Notes under the pieces: generated by a model | What the model was told of the DNA's origin: nothing | The model's database searches: none | What the model saw: only the letters and a program-made list of their open reading frames with translations | Translations under genes and position numbers: made by a program | Part shown: positions 26,202 to 35,600 of the stretch, piece after piece | How the letters are laid out: the number at the start of each line of letters is the position of its first letter | Numbering within the stretch: the stretch's first letter is position 1 | Assembly (NCBI RefSeq): GCF_000472445.1 | Contig: NZ_AXAJ01000001.1 | Span: 992,643 to 1,056,642, forward strand | Length of the DNA: 64,000 bases | Direction: 5' to 3' | From: Burkholderia sp. WSM2230 | GTDB taxonomy: Bacteria; Pseudomonadota; Gammaproteobacteria; Burkholderiales; Burkholderiaceae

Positions 26202-26879
26202 TCACGAGCTTGACAAATCACCGGCATTGAGAACGAGCGCCAGCGTGCCGACCAGAATGAAACTGATGGCCCACACCGTGTCCAGATTGAACCAGCTGCG
26301 CAACACGAACCTGAGCCCCAGATAACGGTAGACGAGCCACGCGATGAACCCGCCCGCGAGCATCATCGTGGCCGCATGCACGCCGGAGACGACGAGCGCC
26401 ATGCCGAGTCGCGACTGCATCAGCGCCCGCGCGGCTTCGTGCGCGCGGTCAAGTTCGTCGGCACGGCAAAGGCCGAGGTATATCGGCACCAGCATCAGTC
26501 CCGCGCCATGCGCTAGCGCAATCGCAAACGACCAGAGCGCGAGCCGCGACGGCGCGATGCGCGCGAGCACACGCGGATGACGCCGCCGCACCAGCAAAAC
26601 AACGCCGAAGCCGATCACTAGCGCGCTGGCGCCCGCCTGGATTTCGCGTTGCCACGCGAGCAGCATGCCGAGCATCGCGAAGGGCAGCATCATCAGAAGG
26701 ATCGCCAGCAGATGTCCGGCGCCGAGCCAGCAGAGGGCGCTCAACAGGCCGGACGCCTTCCTTTGCATCAGCGCGTTCGATACGGCGAGCGGCCAGCCCA
26801 TCGCCGGATTGACGCCGTGATAACAACCGCTTGCGACGACCGCAAGCCAGAGGCCGGTTTGCGACCAGCTTGCGCTCAA
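26202..26879 (-). CDS. Multi-pass membrane protein coupled to SBP56 gene
   Basis: This inner-membrane protein of about 225 aa has five or six helices and begins with the conserved-looking block SGCYHGVNPAMGWPLAV, then WLGAGHLLAILLMMLP. The YHGVNPAMGW motif recalls membrane proteins with a short His/Asn motif in the first helix, as in some metal-transport families, but no function can be given. TTG 26879 is proposed as start: it overlaps the stop of the SBP56-type gene in a TTGA arrangement and places the first helix immediately after. Coupled translation links it to selenium/methanethiol-type metabolism or metal supply for that protein. Confidence 0.65.
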   Translation of the reverse strand: MSASWSQTGLWLAVVASGCYHGVNPAMGWPLAVSNALMQRKASGLLSALCWLGAGHLLAILLMMLPFAMLGMLLAWQREIQAGASALVIGFGVVLLVRRRHPRVLARIAPSRLALWSFAIALAHGAGLMLVPIYLGLCRADELDRAHEAARALMQSRLGMALVVSGVHAATMMLAGGFIAWLVYRYLGLRFVLRSWFNLDTVWAISFILVGTLALVLNAGDLSSS

Positions 26880-28282
26880 ACGCCCACCGACGGGTAGCAG
26901 AACGAATCGGTCGAGCAGTCGCCGCCTTCCAGGCGAATCTGGTGCGCGCGATAGCCGTCGGGAAACTTCACCCAGAAATCGTCCGCGAGCGTGAGGCCGC
27001 CTGCCGGGTCCGCGTGCGCCATGACCTGCGCGGCGGGCACGCCGTTCGGATAGAACTGGTTGTCCCAGGTCGAGTAAAGCGAGTTGGTCCAGTAGACGCG
27101 CTTGCCGTCGCGGCTGATCTCGACCATCTGCGGGCCGCCCGCGAACGCCTCGCCGTTCGGATGCGGCGTGCGCCGCACGATGCCGCCGAGATGCACCGAA
27201 CCCACGAGCTTCGGCTTGCGCGGTTCGCTCACGTCGTATTGGCGCATTTCGCCGGTGCCCCAGCAGGCGACGTAGAGAAATTTGTCGTCGATGGAAAGAT
27301 CGATGTCCGTGACGAGCGGCGGCACCGCGCCGAAGCCCTGCAGCAGCGGCGGCAGCGATGCGGGGTCGGCGGGCTCCGGCGCGATGGTCGCGGTCTTCTC
27401 GATGTGAAACTGTCCGCCTTCGCGCCACCAGGTCCAGATCGAGCCTTCCAGGTTGGTTGTGTCCACCACCACGCCGATAAAGCCGTACTCGCGGCTCGGA
27501 TCGTGCGCGGGCCGCACCTCGAGCGCCATCTGATGATTCGCGCCGAGATCTATCGTCTGCACGTTGCGCCGGGCGCGCAGGTCCCAGAAGTGCACGGCGT
27601 GCCCGTATCTGTTCGCGAGCAGGTCCTCGGCAACGATGCCGTTTTCGAATTGCGGCGGCAGCGCCCATTCGCTCGACACCATGTAGTCGCGCGGCAGGTT
27701 CCACCAGAAGTCATAGTGCTTCTGTTGCGGACCACGGTCGATCTCCCAGCGGCCAAGCACCTCGAATGTTTCGCAGTCCATGATGAAGATGCCCGGAGGC
27801 CCCCCGGTGCCGTCCGGCCCCGCGCCGCCGAGCGTGCTGACGTAAATGCCTTCGGGTCCGCAATGGACGGTATGCGGACGCGAGTAGCCCGTTTTGCGGA
27901 AAATTTCCTCGGGCTCGATGATCTTGTGAATCTTCGCCTCGGTCGGATGCGGCTTCGTATCGACGATATAGATGCGCGACGAGCGCATGCCCGGAATGAT
28001 CAGATAGCGCCGCTCCAGAAAGGCGTGGCCCGTGAGCGGCGAGAGCGCCGACGAACACGCATTCCAGCCGAAATGATGGAATTCGTCGCCCTTGTTCGGC
28101 ACCGGCACGGTGTGAACCACCTGGCTATACGTCGGCGAGCCGGGCTTCACGTCGATGACAGCGAGCGCGTCCGGCTGCGAGAAATCGGGGCTCAGCAGCA
28201 GCGTGTACGCGTATTCTTCCGCGGGCGCATCCATGGCGAGGCGCGGCGACGCGTGAAAGGTGGGATCGGGGCGCATACCCAT
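26876..28282 (-). CDS. SBP56-family protein / methanethiol oxidase
   Basis: This is a 468-aa seven-bladed propeller of the selenium-binding protein 56 family. Hallmarks are the N-terminal EEYAYTLLLSP and DALAVIDVKPGSPTYSQVVH, the LIIPGMRSSRIYIVD segment, SRPHTVHCGPEGIYVSTLGG, MVSSEWALPP and a C-terminal FCYPSVG. Bacterial members act as copper-dependent methanethiol oxidases, giving formaldehyde, hydrogen sulfide and peroxide. No signal peptide is evident from this start. It lies downstream of an aliphatic-sulfonate binding protein and overlaps a membrane-protein gene. Together with the SfnB-like enzyme at 2.3-3.6 kb, this suggests organosulfur use. Confidence 0.9.
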   Translation of the reverse strand: MGMRPDPTFHASPRLAMDAPAEEYAYTLLLSPDFSQPDALAVIDVKPGSPTYSQVVHTVPVPNKGDEFHHFGWNACSSALSPLTGHAFLERRYLIIPGMRSSRIYIVDTKPHPTEAKIHKIIEPEEIFRKTGYSRPHTVHCGPEGIYVSTLGGAGPDGTGGPPGIFIMDCETFEVLGRWEIDRGPQQKHYDFWWNLPRDYMVSSEWALPPQFENGIVAEDLLANRYGHAVHFWDLRARRNVQTIDLGANHQMALEVRPAHDPSREYGFIGVVVDTTNLEGSIWTWWREGGQFHIEKTATIAPEPADPASLPPLLQGFGAVPPLVTDIDLSIDDKFLYVACWGTGEMRQYDVSEPRKPKLVGSVHLGGIVRRTPHPNGEAFAGGPQMVEISRDGKRVYWTNSLYSTWDNQFYPNGVPAAQVMAHADPAGGLTLADDFWVKFPDGYRAHQIRLEGGDCSTDSFCYPSVGV

Positions 28283-28527
28283 GACGGTTTCTCCTCTGGC
28301 GGACTCGGGGCGCGGCCTCGGCGGGCTCAGCCGCGCTGAACGCGCCGGATGCGCCCCGGCTTTAGATGTAGTCCACGGCCTTCAGGAGAGCAACCCGAAG
28401 TTTCGCGGAGCTTTTCATTGAAGCACTTGCCGCACGGTTCTTGCGGCGCGCTTTTAAGCGGCGGCCGGATGGCTTGCGGGGCTGGCGCACGGTCTGCACG
28501 GTCCGCAGGGTCCGCAGTGTCCGGACA
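28283..28527. other. Gap between ssuA-like and SBP56 genes
   Basis: This 245-bp segment on the minus transcript holds short GC-rich direct repeats (GCACGGTCTGCACGGTCCGC-like units near 28487-28520) and probably the promoter of the SBP56 gene. No -10 element or operator stands out. Confidence 0.35.
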
Positions 28528-29529
28528 TCAGGCGAGATTCGGCGGCCCGGCCCGCAGCACGTCGACGTGTTTGGGAATCAGGCCCAGGTCGAGAAACGCA
28601 TCCGCTATCTGCTGCTGCTCGCCGAGAATCGCGCGCGTGATGCGCTCAGTGCCGAACTGCTGACGCGCCACGACGGCATCCACGACCGGCTTTGGCAAGC
28701 CCCAGAGCTGCGCCAGTTCGCTCGACAACTGATCCTTGTTGCGGCTGCCCCACTGGTCGACCTTTTCGATTTCCTCGATCACGATCCGGATCACGTCGGG
28801 ATTTTTCGCCGCATAGCTTTGCGACGAAAAGTAGTAGCCGCGATTGCCGACGACGCCGCTCGCATCCGCGAGCACGCGCGCACCGAGCGACTTCTGCGCC
28901 GCCGCAAAGAACGGGTCCCAGATCACCCATGCATCGATGGATGCGCGCTCGAACGCCGCGCGCGCGTCGGCGGGCGCAAGGAAAGCCACGTTCACGTCCG
29001 CGTATTGCAGGCCATGCTGACGCAGCAGCTTGACCAGAAAGTAGTGGACGTTGCTGCCCCGGTTGAGGGCGATCTTCTTGCCCTTCAGGTCCGCCACAGT
29101 GCGGATCGGCGAGCCCGGCGGCACGAGTACCGCTTCGGATTGCGGACGCGGAACCGTGGCCGCCACATAGGCGAGCGGCGCGCCAGCGGCCTGCGCGAAA
29201 ATGGGCGGCGCTTCGCCCACATCGCCGAAATCGATCGAGCCGACGTTCAGCGCCTCGAGTTGCACCGGGCCGGCGGCAAACTCCGTCCAGCTCACCGATA
29301 CGTTGAGCGGCGCAAGCCGCTTTTCGAGCGTGCCGCGCCCCTTCAGCAAATTCAGGTAGCCCTTCTGATTGCCGATCCGCAGAGAGCGCGGCCCGCTTTG
29401 CGACGGCGCCTGCGCGAACGCAAGCGGCGCGACGAACGGCGCAGAGGCGACCGTTGCCACGGCCGCGGCGGCGCCCACGGAAAGTTTGATGAATGAGCGG
29501 CGATGGTTCGGCGTTTTTATCGTGGACAT
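28528..29529 (-). CDS. ssuA: Aliphatic-sulfonate ABC transporter binding protein (SsuA-like)
   Basis: This 333-aa periplasmic protein has a Tat-like signal (NHRRSFIKLSVGAAAAVATV, cleavage after AFA). The mature part has the SsuA/ThiY fold: LRIGNQKGYLNLLKGRGTLEKRL, EALNVGSIDFGDVGEAPPIFAQAAG and SEAVLVPPGSPIRTVADLKGKKIAL. It would deliver sulfonates or sulfate esters to an ABC transporter. No permease or ATPase gene is adjacent, so those are elsewhere. It lies upstream of the SBP56 gene on the same strand, 245 bases away. SsuA is named by sequence pattern; the ligand is untested. Confidence 0.82.
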   Translation of the reverse strand: MSTIKTPNHRRSFIKLSVGAAAAVATVASAPFVAPLAFAQAPSQSGPRSLRIGNQKGYLNLLKGRGTLEKRLAPLNVSVSWTEFAAGPVQLEALNVGSIDFGDVGEAPPIFAQAAGAPLAYVAATVPRPQSEAVLVPPGSPIRTVADLKGKKIALNRGSNVHYFLVKLLRQHGLQYADVNVAFLAPADARAAFERASIDAWVIWDPFFAAAQKSLGARVLADASGVVGNRGYYFSSQSYAAKNPDVIRIVIEEIEKVDQWGSRNKDQLSSELAQLWGLPKPVVDAVVARQQFGTERITRAILGEQQQIADAFLDLGLIPKHVDVLRAGPPNLA

Positions 29530-29640
29530 GGCAGGCGGAAAGGTTAGAAGTGCATACGCCGAGCCATCCTACCTGCGGCCGCGAGCCCGACGAACCGATC
29601 TTTCGCCGTAAGCAAATCACCGCAGATGGAATAGGCGCGC

Positions 29641-29702
29641 TTCGCACGGCCGCGCCGCGGTTCGCGCGCATAGCGTGTCGCGCGCAAGCCTCGGGGCATG
29701 AT
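29641..29702 (+). promoter_or_regulatory. PIP-box promoter of the lytic transglycosylase gene
   Basis: TTCGC at 29641-29645 and TTCGC at 29661-29665 are separated by exactly 15 bases, matching the plant-inducible-promoter consensus TTCGB-N15-TTCGB used by HrpX/HrpB. A YANNNT -10 element (CATGAT, 29697-29702) lies 31 bases downstream, within the 30-32 range. Transcription would start near 29709, after the first in-frame ATG codons, so translation must begin downstream of them. Confidence 0.75.
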
Positions 29703-29730
29703 GAGAGCCCGATTCGCAACGCGCGTTCTT

Positions 29731-30306
29731 ATGGCAATGTCCATTCTTTCCACTTTGCGCCCGAGTCGTCGGGTCGACACGCGCGCCACACATGAGCGTT
29801 GCGCGTCGCGCGTGCATGCATATGCCACGGGGATCGCAATGGCTTGCGCGGCGAGCGTCGCCGTGCCCGCGCATGCCAACTGTTTCGACGATGCCGCCGC
29901 CTATCAGCACGTCAATCCGCTGATACTGCGCGCGATTGCGTGGCAGGAGTCACGCAACCAGCCCGGCGCGACGCATGCGAACGCGAACGGCTCGACCGAT
30001 TACGGCGTCATGCAGATCAACTCGATTCATCTTGGCGCGCTGTCGCGCTACGGCATTACGCGCGACGAACTGATGGCGCCGTGCAAGAACATCTACATCG
30101 CCGCGTGGCAATTGCGGCGGATGATCGTGAAGTACGGCAACACGTGGGCCGCGGTGGGCGCCTACCATTCGGCGACGCCCGCATTGCGCGACCGCTACGC
30201 GCGGCAGATCGCGGCAATCCTGCGTTCGTGGAACGTGCTGCCTGAGCGGCGCGGCAGCGCTGGCGGAATCGAGCGCGTGTCCGCGTCAAGGGATGCACAA
30301 CGCTGA
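29731..30306 (+). CDS. T3SS-associated lytic transglycosylase (IagB/IpgF/Hpa2-like)
   Basis: This is a specialised soluble lytic transglycosylase with an SLT domain: NCFDDAAAYQHVNPLILRAIAWQESRNQPG (catalytic Glu in WQES), then NGSTDYGVMQINSIH and ILRSW near the end. Enzymes of this class open peptidoglycan for T3SS assembly (Hpa2 in Xanthomonas, IagB, IpgF). The PIP-box promoter places the start site of RNA near 29709, so ATG 29731 is preferred to 29698; GTG 29812 would give a tighter signal peptide (cleavage after PAHA) and remains possible. The gene converges on the hydrolase gene with a 21-base overlap. Confidence 0.82.
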   Translation: MAMSILSTLRPSRRVDTRATHERCASRVHAYATGIAMACAASVAVPAHANCFDDAAAYQHVNPLILRAIAWQESRNQPGATHANANGSTDYGVMQINSIHLGALSRYGITRDELMAPCKNIYIAAWQLRRMIVKYGNTWAAVGAYHSATPALRDRYARQIAAILRSWNVLPERRGSAGGIERVSASRDAQR

Positions 30307-31248
30307 GCGCAGCATGCGGGCGGCGTCGCGATGTGCAAGCGATGCCTCGGGAATCATGCCGCCCATTGAGAAAAAGCCGTGAATCATGCCCGCATAATAG
30401 ACAACGCTGGCCTCGTTGCCGTAGCGCCTGAGCTTTTCCACGTAGCGCGCGTGCTCGTCCTGCAGCGGGTCGTATTCCGCCGAGACGATCCATGCGGGCG
30501 CGAGCCCGCTCCAGTCGCGCGGCGCATCGCGGTCGCCGTCGAGCGGCGCGAAGCGCCAGTCGCGGCGGTCGTCGGCGTCGGCGAGGTAATGGCGCTGAAT
30601 CCAGCGGATGATATCGAGCGACAGAAAATAGCCGTCGCCATAGCGGCGATGCGCTTCCGTATCCATTCCCGCCGACAGCGCCGGATAAACCAGCAGTTGC
30701 AGCGCGAGGCGAATGCCTCTGTCGCGCGCGTTGACAGCGCAGACTGCTGCGAGCGTGGCTCCCGAACTTTCGCCGCCGACGGCGAGCCGCGTGCCGTCGA
30801 CGGCGAGCGAAGCCGCGTTGCGATGCAGCCAGTGGAGCGCGTCGAGCGCATCGTCGACGGCATGGGGGAAGCGATATTCGGGTGCCAGCCGATAGCCGAC
30901 CGAGACCACCGCGCAGCCAGCTTCGTCGGCGAGCGTGCGGCATAGCGCGTCGGCGGTTGCAACGCTGCCCACCACATAGCCGCCCGAATGAAAGAACAGC
31001 AACGCCGGTTGTGGATCGGCCCAGCACGGCGGCGCGGGATAGTAGATGCGCGCGTCCAGCTGGGCGTGGTCGCGCGTTTCGATGCTGATGTCCTCGACGG
31101 CCGCGAGCGCACGCGGCGGCACGTCGCCGAGCGGCGTGTAGTAATCGAAACGCTGCCGCGCGTTGCGCAGGTCGACGGCATCGAGGGTCTGCGCGCCGGC
31201 GCTCGCGCGTCGCACGAGAAACTGTTGCACGCTGGGAGCAAGCGACAT
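30286..31248 (-). CDS. HSL-family alpha/beta-hydrolase (esterase), PIP-controlled
   Basis: This 320-aa alpha/beta-hydrolase belongs to the hormone-sensitive-lipase family. The oxyanion motif reads HSGG (87-90) instead of the usual HGGG. The nucleophile is Ser161 in GESSG, the acid Asp260 in SAEYDP and the base His290 in GMIHGF. There is no signal peptide, so it is cytosolic or a T3SS substrate. A PIP-box promoter at 31279-31339 ties it to the hrp regulon. A host-cell ester substrate would fit an effector; a bacterial metabolic role is equally possible. ATG 31248 has only a weak ribosome-binding site. Confidence 0.85.
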   Translation of the reverse strand: MSLAPSVQQFLVRRASAGAQTLDAVDLRNARQRFDYYTPLGDVPPRALAAVEDISIETRDHAQLDARIYYPAPPCWADPQPALLFFHSGGYVVGSVATADALCRTLADEAGCAVVSVGYRLAPEYRFPHAVDDALDALHWLHRNAASLAVDGTRLAVGGESSGATLAAVCAVNARDRGIRLALQLLVYPALSAGMDTEAHRRYGDGYFLSLDIIRWIQRHYLADADDRRDWRFAPLDGDRDAPRDWSGLAPAWIVSAEYDPLQDEHARYVEKLRRYGNEASVVYYAGMIHGFFSMGGMIPEASLAHRDAARMLRSALCIP

Positions 31249-31278
31249 GGCTTCGTCCGATACGAGTTGACCTGATCG

Positions 31279-31339
31279 AGCGTAAAAATCCGTCCATGCA
31301 GGAAGCTTGCAGGCGCGAAACGGTTTGCGGTGCGGCGAA
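31279..31339 (-). promoter_or_regulatory. PIP-box promoter of the alpha/beta-hydrolase gene
   Basis: On the minus strand TTCGC (31339-31335), 15 bases, TTCGC (31319-31315) matches the PIP consensus. A -10 element TACGCT (31284-31279; YANNNT) lies exactly 30 bases downstream. The predicted leader to ATG 31248 is about 24 bases. Confidence 0.75.
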
Positions 31340-31469
31340 GTGGGGTGTTGGAGGTGATGCTAGTGCTGACACGCAGATGCGTGGGCCAGCATGCTCAATC
31401 AGAAGCCTGGTTGCCACGCGGTTCGGCGTCGGGCGGCCACGCGCGCGGGCGCCGGGCGCCGGAGCCGCT

Positions 31470-32489
31470 CTAGTCGCCGACGGTCGGCCATCCAGCAGGC
31501 GGCGACGCCGGTCGAGGCGGGGCCGGCGGGCGCGCTGTGGGCGGCGCGCCGTTTTCAGCGGGCCGCTGCTCCCAGCCGGTGCGGCCCGCAGGCGGCGGAG
31601 CCGCAGCCGGGTACGCTCGCGGTTGTGGTTGTGGTTGTGGCGGAAACGACGGCCCCCATCCGGACTGTGAAGCAGGGTCGGGCTGTTGCCAGGAGCCAGG
31701 CTGCGCCCCGGCCGAAGGCCAGGCTTGCGCTGCCGCGTTTTGTTGCCAACCTGTGGCTTGCCAGGGAGTTGGCCCCGCATAGGGTGGGGGCGGAAACGGC
31801 GCCTGACCTGGCGCGCCGGCATAAGGCGCCTGTGGACCACCTTGCCACGGCTGCGCATACGAGCCCGGCTGCTGTCCATATTGGCCCCAACGCCCGGCGA
31901 ACTGGCCCGCGCCACGGCTCGCGCGAAACAGCAGCATGCCGACCAGACCCATTTCCGCGATCGAGCTCAGGCCGAACAGCGCAGTCATCGCACCGGGGGA
32001 CATGCCGCCGCCCATCATGCCGAGCGACAAGACCGACGGTATCGTCATCAGGCCCGCCACCAGCGCCCATCGCTTTGCACCTGGATTACTTTGCCACAGG
32101 CTTTGCGCACGCCCCTGATAGTTTGGCGCTTGCGGTGGAGGCGGTGGATAAGGGGGCTGCGGAGGATGCGGCTGGCCGGCCGCGCTGGAACTGTGTGCGC
32201 CGGACCCGTCGGGAAATGGCCCGCGAGTTGGGCGGGGACCGCCAGCGCTGCCGGCATCACCATCCCCGCCCACACCCCATTGCACCCTGTGCGCGCCACC
32301 CGCGGTCCTACCGCTGCCCGCGCGCCGCAGGTCATCAATAGGCGAGTTCGAGCCCGGCTGAACCCGAGCGTCGCGAGGACGCTTCGCGCGAGGCGACGAG
32401 TCGCCATCGTAAGGGGGTTGCGGACCATATTGCCCATACTCGATGCGCGGATCGGGCGATTGCGCACTACCGCCAACCGGAGTCGACAT
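31470..32489 (-). CDS. Cysteine-free Pro/Gly/Gln-rich protein with hydrophobic hairpin; candidate T3SS translocator or harpin
   Basis: This 339-aa protein has no recognisable family. Residues 1-138 are hydrophilic and rich in Pro, Gly and Ser, with a polyproline run near 108-120. Two hydrophobic segments (about 140-160, [20 protein letters not shown], and 166-188) form a hairpin separated by GGGMSPG. Residues 190-339 are Pro/Gln/Gly/Trp-rich repeats (for example QPGSWQQPD). No cysteine is present and there is no signal peptide. A PIP-box promoter and an AGGAGG ribosome-binding site precede ATG 32489. Glycine-rich, cysteine-free secreted harpins and translocators with one or two membrane segments share these traits, so a T3SS-secreted pore or harpin is the favoured guess. 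Confidence 0.65.
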   Translation of the reverse strand: MSTPVGGSAQSPDPRIEYGQYGPQPPYDGDSSPRAKRPRDARVQPGSNSPIDDLRRAGSGRTAGGAHRVQWGVGGDGDAGSAGGPRPTRGPFPDGSGAHSSSAAGQPHPPQPPYPPPPPQAPNYQGRAQSLWQSNPGAKRWALVAGLMTIPSVLSLGMMGGGMSPGAMTALFGLSSIAEMGLVGMLLFRASRGAGQFAGRWGQYGQQPGSYAQPWQGGPQAPYAGAPGQAPFPPPPYAGPTPWQATGWQQNAAAQAWPSAGAQPGSWQQPDPASQSGWGPSFPPQPQPQPRAYPAAAPPPAGRTGWEQRPAENGAPPTARPPAPPRPASPPAGWPTVGD

Positions 32490-32525
32490 GATTCCTCCTG
32501 TGCCGCCGAACGGCTCAATCAGTCG

Positions 32526-32586
32526 ATTGTCGTCTCGTCGCACGGACCTGCGCGCGTTGATGCGAACCTCGCACCGCCCGCACGAA
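32526..32586 (-). promoter_or_regulatory. PIP-box promoter of the Pro-rich protein gene
   Basis: On the minus strand TTCGT (32586-32582), 15 bases, TTCGC (32566-32562) fits TTCGB-N15-TTCGB. The element GACAAT (32531-32526) lies 30 bases downstream at the -10 position; it differs from YANNNT only at the first base. The same GACAAT occurs at the GNAT-gene PIP promoter (37015-37010). Confidence 0.65.
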
Positions 32587-32600
32587 GCGCGCAACCTTAC

Positions 32601-35600
32601 TCACCGATCCAACGTCTCAAGCACAGCGAACGGCACACCTTCGGTCACGATCTCGCGGTCGCCGACCGCGCCGGTGCGTGTCGTCAGTTGCAGCACCACG
32701 TTCGGGCCGAAGCTACGCGCGCTCGCATTGCGCTCTTTCACCTTCAGCTCGGTGGCCATCCACGAAGCGGGGTGGTCGAGAATGCTCGCGTTAGTCTCGG
32801 CGATACGCGCCTGAAGCCACGGGTCGCCGTCTGCTTGCACGAGCGCCGCGTGATTGGCGTCGAGCCGCAACGCGGCATGCCGGCGCAGCCGGTAGCGCTG
32901 CACATAAGTCAGATTGGGACGCTGGTTTCTGCGCACGTTCGCCAGATGCTCGTCGATGCGCTCGCCGGCCTGCGCCTCGGGCGAAGGCGCATGAGGCGCA
33001 TGAGGCGCATAAGGTGCATGAAGTGCATCCGGCGCACCAGGCGCCCGCCGCCTCCCGCCCAGCGCCTCATTGCGTTCGCGTCGCGCGATGGCCTCGGCGG
33101 CGAACAGCGCGATCAGTTCGCCGCGCGCTTCGTCGACGGCGCGCGTGTAGGTGCGCGCGTCCTGATACTCGATGTCGAGAATGGAGCCGCGATGATTGAG
33201 CCGCCCATCGTCGCGCACCAGCAGCAGCTTCGCGGAGCGGTTGCGTTCGCGCAGCGCCATGGTCGCGGCCGGGGCGTCGATTGAAAAAAGCCCCACGGTG
33301 TGCCGGCCTTCGGCATCGAGTGGATGAGAAAAGCCCGGCGCGATGCCGCCGCGCAACTGCCACTGACTGCCTATGCCGACGCGGTGCTCTTCGACCTGCA
33401 CACGACCGCTGTGCTCCAGCACCTGCGCGCTCTGCCGCGAGCGCTGCCAGCCGCCGCCCGCCGACGGCCCGGTGCGCGCCGACAACGGACGCGTGCGCTC
33501 GCCGCTGTGTGGATCGACGAGCGTTTCGCCGCCAAAACTCGCGACCTTGACGGTGGCGTTTGCGTCGAGCGTAACGCCGCGTCGCCGCACGAGCGTGTGC
33601 GCGTCCGTCCAGCTGACCGACACGTCCGGGTCGTCCCAGTAGCGCGACGCCAGGCGGTTCCAGACACCCTCGGGTCCGTCGTCGTGCGAGCCGCCCGATT
33701 CGTCGAACAGATGCTCGACGATGCCGGCCAGCTTCGCGCGCAGCGTCGCGTCGTCGTAGCCGCTGCCGTCCGGCAATAGCCGGCGCGCCACGCGCAGCGT
33801 CACGCCGCGCGGCTCGCTCAGTTCACGCGCATGCAGCGTGGCGTTCGCGACGAGACCCGCGCGCAGCGTCGTCAATGCGGTCGTCACGTCATAGCCGACG
33901 AGGAGCCCCGCGCCGACGTGTCGCATGCTCGACTTCGCGGTGCCGATGAAAATCGCCGCGCCATGCGTCGAGCGGCTGATGTCGACCACCGCCTCGCGCG
34001 TGCGCGACGCGCGCAAATCGAGGCGCGGCGAGACCGGCATGCCGTGGCCGCGCAGCACGGTTTCCACGGTCATGTTCAGCCCGCGCGTGCTGACGCCTTG
34101 GCGCCCGCCGTCCGTGAGCCGCAGACGCTGCCCCGATTGCAGGTTCGCGGCTACGTCGAGCAGCGTCTCTCGCACGTCGTCGACATTGTTTGCGGCGCGT
34201 GCGTCCGGCTCGTGCTGAGTGGCCGTGTGCAGTTCATTCACCGTGTGCCAGAACGGCGCATGCTCAGGCAGGCCCGCGACCTTGCCCCACACCGCAAGCC
34301 GCTCGACGGTGAACGGCCGTTTGACGATCGAGCGGAACGGTTTGGTCCGCGCGAGCTGCTGCGGCGTCATGGCGAGCCAGCTAGCAGTGGCCTCGCGGGC
34401 CCTCGCGCGCACGCGCCGCGCCACCGCGAAGTGTGCCGCCGATGCCGCGGCGTCCGCGCCGGCGGGCAGGGGCTGCAGCGCCTCTTCGCACATCGAGTGA
34501 GCGCGCTGCACAATCGCGCGCAGGGCGTCGTCGTCGAGACGGCCGGGCGGAAAACCGCCGCGTTCGAGCCACACGCAAAGCGCCGCCAGTTCCACGAGCG
34601 ATGCTTCGGGTCGCGCATGCGCGAGCGCGGCACGCGGATTCATCGCCGGGCTTTGCAGCAACTGCGGCAGCGCCGCTTGCAGGTGCTTGCGCACCTTCGC
34701 CTGTTCTGCCGCGATGGTTTGGCGCGGCACGCCTTGCGTGCCCAGACGCAACGCCGAGAGCGGCGAGCCGTGCCGGCCGCGGAACATGCGCGGCAACAAG
34801 GTCTTCCAGCGTTTTTCGCCGACGCGTGGAATCGTGTTTCCGACAAAGCGGGCGAGGCGTTGCCTCGTTTGCGAAAGATCGCTATGGCGGCCGTTTGCGC
34901 TGAACGACTGGCGCCACGCGAACAGCGCGCCTTGTTGATCGGCTGTCAATGCGTCGCGTCCGTGGGCGAGCAGGGTCGAGGCGGCGTCGAATGCGCGGGC
35001 GGCGAGCGTGGTCAGGGCTCCATTAGGCGTGCTGATGCCTGGGGCTGATTTGTTGGCAGTCTCGCTCGTGCGGGCCACAGCGTTCTCGCCGGTTTCGCTT
35101 CTGCGGGGCGCCTGCTTCGCGCTCACGCGGGCCGCGAGCGCGCCGGGCGCCGGGTCGCTGGTCGCCGGGTCGCTCATCGCGAGAGGATCGTCGATAGCGA
35201 TCGGCTCCAGTGCATTGGCGCTCGTGAGGAGCACCTCGATGCCCAGGCGCTGCAACTCATCGCGGTATGGATTGAACGTCGCCGTGCGCAATGCCGCGAG
35301 TATCTCGCGGCCCTCGCCGGAGCGCGCGAGCACACGCGCCGCGCGCCATGCCTCGCGTTCGGCGCCGCTGTCCGAGGAACGAAGATGCGGTGCGGCGAAG
35401 TCAAGCATGCCAATGCGCTCAATCGTCAGATGCGCCGACCGGCAATCGGTCGCGCCCGCCCGGGCGAGCGCGTCGGCGAGCAGCGCGCCGCGCAGCGCAG
35501 CCTGAGTGTCGTCGGAGTCCGTGGCGTCGGCGGCATCATTGCCGCGTGGCGCAACAGCGCGAGCGTGCCCGGCTGTTGCGCATAGCCGGTACAGACGCTC

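Noticed and set aside
26831..28339. A 502-codon plus-strand frame
   Set aside because: It lies antisense to the SBP56 gene, which has clear family motifs; the plus frame has none.
30056..31915. A 619-codon minus-strand frame
   Set aside because: It runs in another frame across the hydrolase and Pro-rich genes and is almost all Arg, Ala and Pro.
32988..33045. Short repeats like GGCGCATGA, looking like a small satellite
   Set aside because: They lie in frame in candidate effector A and encode an APYAPHAPHAP stretch; this is a coding microrepeat, not a separate element.
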